A stretch of DNA of 40,852 nucleotides from Priapulus caudatus (taxonomy: Eukaryota > Priapulida > Priapulimorpha > Priapulimorphida > Priapulidae): assembly GCF_000485595.1 (NCBI RefSeq), contig NW_014578331.1:49232-90083 (forward strand). The letters are read 5' to 3'. Positions 10,584-19,868 of this stretch are shown here, piece after piece; position 1 is the stretch's first letter; the number at the start of each line of letters is the position of its first letter. The position numbers and the translations under genes are program-made. The notes beneath the pieces were generated by a model. That model did not search any database and was not told the origin of the DNA. It saw only the letters and a list, made by a program, of their open reading frames with translations.

Positions 10584-12374
10584 CGTGTACTTACACACGC
10601 ACGCACACACTCATGCACGCACGTGTACGTGCACACGCACGCACACACTCATGCACGCACGTGTACGTGCACACGCACGCATGCACGCACGTGTACGTGC
10701 ACACGCACGTGTACGTGCACACGCACGCACGCACGTAATTTGTTTGAAAATGTTCATTTAATGTGGCGTAAAACCTGGCAAAGCATTGGATACACATGTA
10801 ACTTTTTTGTTTTTAGGGCAAGTTAGCATTGTTGGCTTGTAACAGTTGCTTCCTTTCCTGCACTGAAGAGGATGGGGATCTCATAGCTAAGAGTCCCAAG
10901 GTCGAGGCAAATGAAATCATAAAGGTATGCCAGTGATCTGTGATCTAATCACTTCATTTATTTGGCTTGTCCATTTTTAATGACAATTCATTGTACTATC
11001 AATATTTGATGTTAGATCACCAGAAAAGATATCATGGAACAGTTGTGATTTGTCTTGCAAGAGAATGCCCATGAGAGAATCGGTAATACAGAAAAAAAAG
11101 ACAAACTGTTTCCGTTTATTAATGCATAGTATGTAAAATAACGAGGCAATATGTGGTTATGTATGTTGTGTTATGACTCCTCCATACTTTGTCAGGTCAG
11201 AACGAAAGCTGAAAAACAGACGGAAAAGAAAGACAACCAGCCAGACATTGATAAGGGCAGTGTGAAATTATCAGAACTCTCCTATGTGTAAGTAAACCAT
11301 TATTATAATAGATAACCTTGGCTACGGATAGTACTGTGGTAGTTATATTTATCTTGTGATGCTCTTTAGAGGACATTGCATATACATGGGTATAAACAAT
11401 CTCATGTAAAGATTTGATGCTTGGAAAATATTAATTTTAAAAACACTCCGTAGGAGAATAGCTGAACTGTGCAGCGCATATAATAATATAATTTCAATAA
11501 AAGCATGGAAAGAGATTGGATATACCTACCTTGGATATATGGAGTAATCACTATATATCATTTCATACCTCTGGTTCACGCAATATAACATGCTTCAGCA
11601 CAATACACAGTCACACTGTGTCATGCCAATCTAATAAATGCTTTTGGCGCCGTGTTTCGTTAGGAAAATGTTTCAGAGCTTTCAGGACAGGAAACTCCGG
11701 GTGAACGAAGGGGACCGGACGAACCTTAAGAAGGCGAAGGAGGATGGTTCACTGCACGGGATGCTGCTAGACAGGTACTTGTCGTAAAAAAGAACAAATT
11801 TTTCACATCTTTCATGGGAATTTCACTTTATCATATTTCATGGGAATTTCACTTTGGCAAACTGCACCGTGCGTAGACATTCGCAAATGGTTTTTGTCCT
11901 GCTGTGATAACACTGCCAGTTAGCTAATATAAGGCTGTTCTGTCAATACTTCTATTTGACCCCGCATCGTTTTTCCGTAATATAGTTATAGTAATATTCG
12001 CTAAAATATTCGTTTATCTATGTAATTGATCGGACTGACTTGGATTTTTCCGATCATTTTTCCAATTATCAGAGGTATTTAAACAGCCGTTTTTGTGTGT
12101 TCATTCGTTCATGCATTTAGCAATGAAAAATGGTTGAAGTTCGGATGCTTTCATATTTTTTACAACTGTTGAACAAAGTATTAGAACGGGCATGTATTCG
12201 CTCGAAGTCTCCACTATTGCGAGTAGTATACAATATTCATTTTGGTTTTGAATGTATAAATGCACCTCTTCTCCATATTACTGCTGACTATACCGGGCAA
12301 CAGCCCACGTACATTGACAGTATTTTTCTACTTTTAGGAGAGAAAAAATGAAAGCGGATCGATACTGTAAATAA
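5729..12374 (+). CDS. FRG1: FRG1 homologue, seven exons, N-terminal exon missing
   Basis: Exons: 5729-5805, 7007-7132, 7409-7578, 10817-10924, 11196-11287, 11664-11774, 12338-12374. All six introns are GT-AG and all phases join. The model gives about 239 residues against 258 in human FRG1, so only some 18-20 N-terminal residues are missing. The first exon encodes a basic KRHKKKRKR stretch, a likely nuclear localisation signal. The FRG1 fascin-like (beta-trefoil) domain follows, with [45 protein letters not shown] and [11 protein letters not shown]. The C-terminal part has [12 protein letters not shown] and ends in KADRYCK-stop, as in vertebrates. FRG1 is a conserved nuclear/nucleolar protein linked to pre-mRNA processing and actin bundling, named from the human FSHD region. 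The gene converges on RECQL5. A possible poly(A) signal AATAAA lies at 12,808-12,813. The start exon was not found and may be upstream of the window or lost in the disordered 0-5.7 kb part. Confidence 0.95.
5935..5994. repeat. CGGGCAAGTGA / TCACTTGCCCG inverted pair in FRG1 intron 1
   Basis: CGGGCAAGTGA and AGTCACTTGCCCG flank a short spacer, so the segment is a small stem-loop or MITE end. A related cluster of TTGCCCG/CGGGCAAG motifs lies at 6,622-6,715 in the same intron, where they are followed by a GGGGGCGGGGGGG run. Confidence 0.55.
7609..7996. repeat. Interrupted (GCT)n trinucleotide tract in FRG1 intron 3
   Basis: About 390 bases of GCT units with frequent GTT, ACT, ATT and AGT variants. 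It starts about 30 bases after the exon donor at 7,579. The long Leu- and Ala-rich open frames on both strands are translation shadows of the repeat. The tract lies wholly within an intron on the coding strand of FRG1. Confidence 0.95.
7997..8569. other. FRG1 intron 3, unassigned part
   Basis: Intronic. It contains a short CT microsatellite at about 8,112-8,132 and an AT-rich tract at about 8,155-8,226. No exon or RNA gene was recognised. Confidence 0.5.
8570..8660. mobile_element. Fragment of a GGGGGTCTGGGGGGTCC repeat family
   Basis: AGTGGCGGATCCGTGATTTC, followed by a GGGGGTCTGGGGGGTCCTCC core and an AAAATTTTGAAAAT tail. Similar G-rich cores followed by an A/T-rich tail occur at about 9,350-9,405, 22,686-22,855 and 28,600-28,650. 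It is a dispersed non-coding repeat, and the class cannot be fixed from the sequence alone. Confidence 0.5.
9080..9186. repeat. (CA)n/(CACG)n microsatellite in FRG1 intron 3
   Basis: Alternating purine-pyrimidine tract of CACA and ACGC units. It lies directly before the 83-bp exact repeat at 9,190. Confidence 0.95.
9190..9272. repeat. 83-bp exact direct repeat, copy 2
   Basis: Identical to 3,877-3,959. It is followed here by CACTTTTTTGTGC instead of the direct repeat that follows copy 1. Confidence 0.8.
9273..10418. other. FRG1 intron 3, unassigned part
   Basis: Intronic and mostly AT-rich. A GGGGGGGGGC / CCCCCAGACCCCCC repeat-family fragment lies at about 9,350-9,405. No exon with FRG1 similarity was seen between 7,579 and 10,816, and the coding phases of the flanking exons join directly. 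Confidence 0.5.
10419..10478. repeat. CTCGAG palindrome pair
   Basis: Two copies of TTAACTCGAGTTA separated by CCCCGTGTAGACGC. It is related in inverted orientation to 3,147-3,260, which carries GTCTACACGACGACGC and GATACTCTC at its ends, while this copy is preceded by GAGAGTATCC. Confidence 0.65.
10513..10737. repeat. (ACGC)n / (CACGTGTACGTG) microsatellite
   Basis: Perfect ACGC repeats give way to imperfect units containing ACGTGTACGTGCACACGCACGC. The tract is self-complementary around the ACGTGTACGT motifs. It ends about 80 bases before FRG1 exon 10,817. Confidence 0.95.
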
Positions 12375-13487
12375 GACATCTGCCATCTGTTACTGATTGA
12401 GTGTAGAGCTACCAAGACATAGCACTGATAGCAGAGCAGCTGGTTTTCAACATGGTAAATGCGTTGCCATTACCATCTTTCATTCTGCAAAGCACATGGC
12501 AGTTTTATTAGTATAGATTTAGGCATATATTGATTATATTCGATGTTTCATGAGAGTTGGGAAGACTGAACAATGCTCGTAGAAGGAATTGTCGTGTACT
12601 GTCTCGTAGTAATCACTACAGAATGGTCGTTATATTTCCATTTCAATTCTCGTGCTTTCTGTATTTGTACATGTGAGAAAAACCTGTGTGTGCCAGTGAT
12701 AGGTATTTTTCACCAACTTAGGGCAAACTACGTCTGGTTGGGGGTGGAGTGGTTGGGGCATGTGATGTCGAAGGGGTATGAGGGTTTGGGATAGAATGTG
12801 AGAGGGTAATAAAGGCATTGGAATGGTTAAGGGGCTTGGTGCTGGAAGGAACAGGTGGGTGGGAGTTGGTGAATGGAGTAAAGGGGGCGTGTGAGCATGC
12901 GTGCTGTGTGTGAGTGTGTGAGTGCAGGGGGGGGGGGGTGATTGTTCTACTCCAGTAGTTAATGCAATAACTAGATTTCACGAGTAGGCATGATTGTACA
13001 GGTGACGAGTACCATTTTCAGTTACTTATCAACCAGATCAGCTCCATACGATGTGAATTTTTAGGAATGTATGACACTTCATTTTAAATAAACAATGTAT
13101 ATGCTATTTTTTAGCAAGAAAATGAATCTAGCATAATAACTTTATATGTTTGCCAGGTTCGAGTATAGCTTACAACAATGCGTAGTCTAGCACATGAAAA
13201 TTGTCATTGTCATCGCTTTTTTTGGCATGATCATAAAATCATCTGATATAATTTGGCACAACACTAAGTTATAAATTATTCCTAGATTTTTCCAATTTTA
13301 TTAAAAAAAATAAATGAATTCCTTAAATAACAACTTCTAGATTTCACAAATTAAGCTGCTTACACAGCATAAAAATAAGCATTTCTTGTTATTGTTCAGT
13401 TTGCGCAATCGAAGGAGTCTAATTACACACACATTACCAGGTGTGCATGCCTCACAATATAAACGAACATGTTAGCCATAAATAACT
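12375..13487. other. Convergent intergenic region (FRG1 3' side)
   Basis: Contains the FRG1 3' untranslated region, with possible AATAAA signals at 12,808-12,813 and near 13,088. A G-rich stretch runs from about 12,738 to 12,940 and includes GGGGGGGGGG near 12,928. No further exon, gene or RNA was recognised. Confidence 0.45.
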
Positions 13488-14181
13488 ATTAAAGCCACAA
13501 TATGCGCATCCAAACGCTAATTTCTCCAGTACTAGACTAGCAAATACTTTGTGACATGCATAATAACACTACCTTATGACAAAATAAACTCTAGTTCCTC
13601 CCATTTCAGTGCGCATTTGCTTAAAACCAACAAGAAAAAGGTGCGAAATCTGGTAATCTGGCGCCAACGCCGAATTGTTTGCCAAGCAATTTCGCCCCGA
13701 ATCGGTTAGGTGACGTCACATGTTGCTACGGGTGTTGAGCAGAGAATATAATCGTTTACATTTTAAGATAGTTGTAGTATTGTGAACTGCAGTGTATGTA
13801 ACATCAATGGCTATTGGGAAAGTAATACTAGGCAGCGTAATAGACTCTGAGAATAACATTGATTTTAGGCTTGATATCGCGAACGATAACATGTCATTGC
13901 GCTAGCAGCGTGCGAGCGAAAAACGCACACGGGCCGTAGAAATCTTTGCTACACCCGCTGTACGGTTGCTTGGCAGAGCAACGCAAAAGTGTCAACAACA
14001 TCGGAGAATTTGAACAACATTGGAGGTATTTTCAAATACCTTTTATAAGACAACGCGCAGTGAAATGGGAGGAACTAGAGTTTATTTTGTCATAAGTTAG
14101 TATGATTATGCATGACACAAAGTATTTGCTAGTCTAGTACTGGAGAAATTAGCGTGTAGATGCGCATATTGTCGCTTTAAT
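13488..14181. mobile_element. Non-autonomous element with ~130-bp terminal inverted repeats
   Basis: The left arm (about 13,488-13,617) begins ATTAAAGCCACAATATGCGC. It is the inverse of the right arm (about 14,053-14,181), which ends GCGCATATTGTCGCTTTAAT. Further matching landmarks are TAATTTCTCCAGTACTAGAC and TTGTGACATGCATAATA. There is no open frame for a transposase. The target-site duplication could not be settled. Confidence 0.8.
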
Positions 14182-14296
14182 AAATAATGGCGTGTGCTAA
14201 CATCACTAATAGCTTTTTCAGATTGACAACAGACGGCGCACAAGTCGCACATTGGCTGACACCTATGCTAATATTATTAGTTGCATTAATAATATC

Positions 14297-14986
14297 AAGA
14301 GCATATTAAGAAGGAGAGCGTACAACGGTGAAATGCTGAAACCATGTTACAGTATTAGTCGAATTAATAAACTTTTTCCGTTTTATTTTGACGATTCTTT
14401 GCAGTATTATTGATCAGCCGTCCTGCCTTGTTAATATAAAACAAACCGCATGTCCCTATGATGCCCCTACGCTGAGATAATGAGCGGTGAAAATCTAGTA
14501 TTTTTGCTGAAAACCGACTCGAGATACCTGCTGACTGCGACTGTCTCTCGCTTTGAGATAACTTTGGGAAACCTCGCGTGTTTCCGTCAATGATTGACAA
14601 ATGGAATGAATGACGTCTGTTATTGATTGCCATAGTGATGACCCTAGTAAACACTGTAGTACCTGACGTAATGAGTCAGCGCTACCATGGCACTACACAG
14701 CGGCGACCGGAAGCAACACACTGGCCACAAAGCGAGAGAGGGTCGCAGCAAACAGGGATCTCGAGTCGGTTTTCTGCAAAAATACCAGATTTTCACCGCT
14801 CATTATCTCAGCATAGGGGCATCGTAGGGACAGGCAGTTTGTTTTATATTAGCAAGGTAGGACAGCTGATCAATACTACCGCAAAGAAACGTCAAAATAA
14901 AACGGGCAAAGTTTCTTAATTCGACTAAATCTGCAACATCGTTTCAGCATTTCACCGTTGTACGCTCTCCTTCTTTATACGCTCTT
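14297..14986. mobile_element. Long fold-back element, ~255-bp arms
   Basis: The left arm (14,297-14,556) starts AAGAGCATATTAAGAAGGAG. The right arm (14,729-14,986) ends CTCCTTCTTTATACGCTCTT. Because the arms are inverse copies, similar ~90-codon frames occur on opposite strands (14,364-14,654 minus and 14,623-14,919 plus), both containing GISSRFSAKI and DFHRSLSQ. These are a consequence of the inverted repeat and lack any recognisable domain. The element lies about 115 bases from the element at 13,488-14,181. Confidence 0.8.
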
Positions 14987-15287
14987 AATCATATGTGGAA
15001 GAACTTGAGTAGAATAAGTAGGAGAGAGTGGCACTTGATTATGTGACTGTAATTGATGTAGAAGGAGAAGATGAGAATAAAGAAGTAGTAGAGAAGAGAG
15101 TATGGCACTATAAGGAGCGTAGAAGAAAATTCGGAACTGCAATAATAGTAAGCGGCTTTTAACTTCTGCCGTCACTTATGAAAAGTGACATAAATATATA
15201 TGAGGTTAAATATAAAGATTAAAAGAACAGCCGGTACTTGCACAGATGTAAGTCAGCATGGCATTTAGGTTCATGTCCATGTGCGCA

Positions 15288-18200
15288 TCATAATTCTAGT
15301 TTAAAGAAATCACTGTCCGTTGTGACGTTCTTGTAGCGGGTGAAGTGATGGTGGAGTCGTTTTTCTAGATACTTTCCTACTGAGTGTCTGGGTATATCAA
15401 GCAATGCTACCTTCGTGCTGATGTATTTGGCGAATGATTTAAAGACCTCCTGTAATTAAGAAACAATATAAGTAACAACAACAGTCGTCATAACACCAAA
15501 ATGATCACAGTGCAGTAAATGTAAAATGAATTACCGTGACGAGGCATTGGTTTCAAACCCAAGAGATTGAAATTAGAAGCAGAAACATGTACCAAAGAAG
15601 GAATGCATATGATTGCATAAACTCAAGCGTGTTTAGAAAATATCACACCTACTACACACAATGAGTGTGATACGTTTCTTATAAGGTGCAGCTAATAACA
15701 GCAACAAGAGAAAAAAAACGTTTTGGGGCTTCGCGTTTTGCAAACGTCTCTCCTATTGTGGCAGTACTGCAAATTTAATGCGCAGTGGTGCAGTTATGAA
15801 GCGTTACTGAGCCCTGGATGGTTACCCTGCAGCCTGAGCAGTATAAGCGGTGTGAAGTGCATTAATTAACACACGTGTTAAGTCAGTGCCATCTGGTGGA
15901 GGCTGAGGAAGACGCAACAAAGAAAAATGCTCTCAGCGTAACATACGTACAATAATACATAACATATATACTTCTCTTACCCGGGATACTATTTTGCCGC
16001 ATCTATAGTAGGGATCCAGGCATTTGACTACGATGTCTGCGACTAATGATCGCTCCCTCACAGACTCCACGGACTTTATACTCGACTTGGGAAGCCTTTC
16101 CACCTCCTTAATAGCAATGCTGCTGCTGAAGCTTACTCGCTTGTTAGCTGGCAAGGTGTGCACCTGATAACCAACCAGGTAAAGTAAACGTGTTCGTTAA
16201 TAATTTAACAACATAGTAGTTACTCTACTAACTATAATCGATTTTAAATAATTGGTGTATCAATATAGAATATTAAGATATACAAGTGCGTTATAGTTCA
16301 TATCACACGCTGATAGAATACACTCGTACAGATGTGTACGCTTTTAGTACAATCCTACACCTACACCTAATCCTACACCTGATGATGTCGTTAGCAGGTT
16401 AGCACCTGTTGTCAGCGTCGCGTGGCATACCTGGGCGTGTGAGCCACGAAGCTTGCCTTCTCGTCCTGACAGCCTCCCGTTGCCGCCGGTGACGACAGCA
16501 CGCTGCGCTCGATCACGCGACCCGCGAGTGCTCCCAACTTTTTCGGCGCCACCGGCAACGTCTCCATCGCGCTTGTATGGGAGAGCTGTTGTCGCCTCGC
16601 GCACATCACAATCAAGGCCGCCACCGTCCGACGGACCATCCACGATCGCCGCGAGAGCGCCGGTATCACAACCATCGTCGCCCGCGGCGACCGCAGGTGT
16701 CTCGGTTGTGAGACGATCGCCCATGGCAACCGCTGCCGTGCTGGGCCTTGCCTCTCCCTGTTGCTCCTCTCCCGTCGAGGCAACTTGCGAGAAGTCGATG
16801 GAGCTAGCGGACGAAATACACGTCGGGTCCGTGAGATCTCCCGCTGCAGCGCTCCCTGGTGGCGAGAGACCGCTGGGCGGGTCAGGAGCAGTGGCGCACT
16901 CTGGTGGTGCATGATCACTGGGTAGATCAGCAGCGGTGCTCTCTTGTTGCTTGCAATGACTGGGCGTGAGATCCGCGGCAGCGCACTCTGGTGGTGCGCG
17001 ATCACTGGGCGGGTTAGCGGTGGCGCACTCTGGTGGCGTGTGATCACTGGGCGTGAGGTCAGTGGGTCGACCTGCGGCGGCAGACACCTGGTGCTGCCCC
17101 CTTCCTTCACGCGCAGCAAGCTCCTCACCCGCGGTCCTCAAACCGAAAAACTCTGTGACACTGCGCATGCCGTTAGCGCGCAGCCCCTTCTTGGATGACG
17201 AGGCAAATTTCGACGAGGGGGCGCCAGTGGTCGCGGCGGGCGGCGAGGGTGGCATCGGTTCGGCAGAAAATGCGGCGTGCAGCTCCACGCTCTTTGTCGC
17301 AGCGTCGACTTCTCTGATCTATGCGGCGACGTGCAAAACGTTAGGAAAAACGTGTTTCTGTTCACGTATTCTGTTTGAAAGCTGACCTGACCGTAAAACG
17401 CTGGGAAGAACGTAAAGTACAACTCGAACCTGTGTATAAGGGTCACGTTAGAAATGTCATTGTAACTAGTCATTGTAAGTGTCCTTTATCCGCAGGTGTT
17501 CGCTTCGTAGAGGGGGTTTCACTGTGTAACTGCCACTCAAGGGAAATACCAAAAGTTTCCGTTTTAGACAAGTGCCCTTTCTATAGAGGTGGCTTTGTTG
17601 TATAACTGATATGTAAATGAGAAACACCAAATATGTGTTTTAATCACACACGCACGCACGCATACATGCACCGACGCACGCACACACTCACGCACGCATG
17701 CACGCACACACACACGCCCCCAGACACACATGCACGCACGCAGACACACACACGCACACACACCAACACACACGCACACGCACACACACACACGTCGTGG
17801 AGCACGTGAAGGGCCCTACCTTCTTCATCATCGATGCGATGTAGATGTTGCCAAGTTTCACGGCGGAGTATTGTCTGAACTCTTCCTCGACAGCGCACCG
17901 TCTCACCTTCTCCTCACTGAGCAAGCAAAGCAATGTTCGCACATTGGTCGTTAGCGAGCTCATCTGTCATGTCACTAATTAACAATTACTCATACCTATA
18001 TTACCTACGTTGCCTACATTACCTTTTACATGTCACCTGACACCTGCTACATATTAATTTCTCCTAGTTATAGCACGGTCATATCTATACTAGAAATATT
18101 GTGTATATACAAGAACTATTAGTGTATATTCAATTATATTTGATTTCTCTTATGAAATCTGACAAAATCTTTGATCCTGATAATGAAGAGCATATATCTG

Positions 18201-19837
18201 TGTGTGTACACACTTAGTGAAGACATTAAACTACTAATGTTAGGCTAGATGTTGATTCCATCACTAAGAAGTAAATATAGAATCAATTATATCATATTTA
18301 TGAGAACTATTGTTGTGGCAATTACTCTGCCCAGCATACCTGTCCGCCATGTCACTACAGGCGAGCATGAAATTATTGCGCAGTGCAACCAGCAGTTTTC
18401 CATACATTCCTTCTCTCGTCTGCAGAATGGAAAACATTGCAATTCTGTAACAAAGTGAACTGTACAGAGGGACAAAAATTGGAGTTTTTGGACAAAAAAA
18501 AAGAGGACTTAACTGCAATCTAGACTTTTGAATGTTGTTCATCGACAACAAAGCTAAAAATTCGGCCCCAAGGTTTAGCCGGCAAGAAGCCTATAGACAA
18601 CATTGTATCATGTGATATATGTATATAAATATATATAATATTGTGATCATGTGACAATACTACTAGGAGTAGCAAACAGCTGTGTCCTAGCATAGCATGC
18701 ACGCGGAAATGCACACGTGAAAACCTTTGTCACATCTCTCTGTTGAAGGCGGTTGCATTTTGAATTATGAACAACTGCCGATATTTATTGCCTGCAATTT
18801 TTTTCCTTAAAATATTATTAAAGGTGCTTGTCTGCAATACTACACTGCTACGCTTTTTTAAATTAAAATATTATTAAAGGTACTTGCCCGCAATGTTACA
18901 CTGCTATGATATTTCGAATTAAGGTATAATTCAAGGTGCTTGCCTGCACTGTGAGTTTAGGCACCCTGGTACTGGCAGGAGACCTGAGGGGACAATCAAG
19001 TGACACACTCTGTTCCATTTTCTGCTTCTTATCTGGCTTTCCACGAGAAAGTCCGCTCTCCCCCTGGTGATCAGAACATGCAATTGCCAATCACAGCAAA
19101 GACAAAACACGACAGAACTCGATGCTGCATAACAATCGCGATTAAAAACTCAACACTTTTCATGTAGATGCATGGGTTATGCATTCAGTTTCATGTAAAT
19201 GTAGTTTAATGAATCACAGGATATATATAAGATGGAAAGAGTAAGGGTTATGTTCAGTATGGGGTCACAGCCATCTAGGGTCGAAAGCACATATATAAAT
19301 GCACAGAAAATTATAATCATCTTACAATAACATTAGCCAAAATAGAACTGCACCATAATAATAGCAATGATTATCGTAATAAGCACTAATCGCATGTTAG
19401 GAGCAGTCAGCATGCCCTAAATAATTTTAGTTGGGCTCTTGTCACGTACTCGTTTCCTTTTTCGAAATTCTGTTTGGATTAGACTTTTTAACCTGCTCCT
19501 CTCTTCTTCTCCGTCATCGCCACCACTGAATGATTTAAATAATAATAATTCAATTAAAATTCTCTCTTGTGAATTCTCTAATGAGGATGAATTAGCCAGT
19601 TGATTCGAATGACACAACAGTAATGAATGGCTTAAATGAATGCATAATTGATTGAATTGAATTGATAAAAGATGAAATGTGTAAATTTGACTCACTTCTA
19701 ATAAACATTCACATCTACAATTTTACACGAAGCACACACTCTCACACATTTACATAATGGCCAAGGTTATTACTCCCAATGCAGCAAGTTAACCACATTG
19801 TATACATAATATATGTATATATATATATATATATTAC

Positions 19838-19868
<31 letters not shown>

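Noticed and set aside
14364-14919. Pair of similar ~95-residue proteins on opposite strands, considered as a paralogous gene pair
   Set aside because: They arise because the two arms of a fold-back element are inverse copies; no domain or splice signals were recognised.
16453-17385. Open frames of 153, 84 and 110 codons on the + strand opposite RECQL5 exon 13
   Set aside because: Antisense shadows of a GC-rich coding exon; the minus-strand frame joins in phase to conserved exons on both sides.
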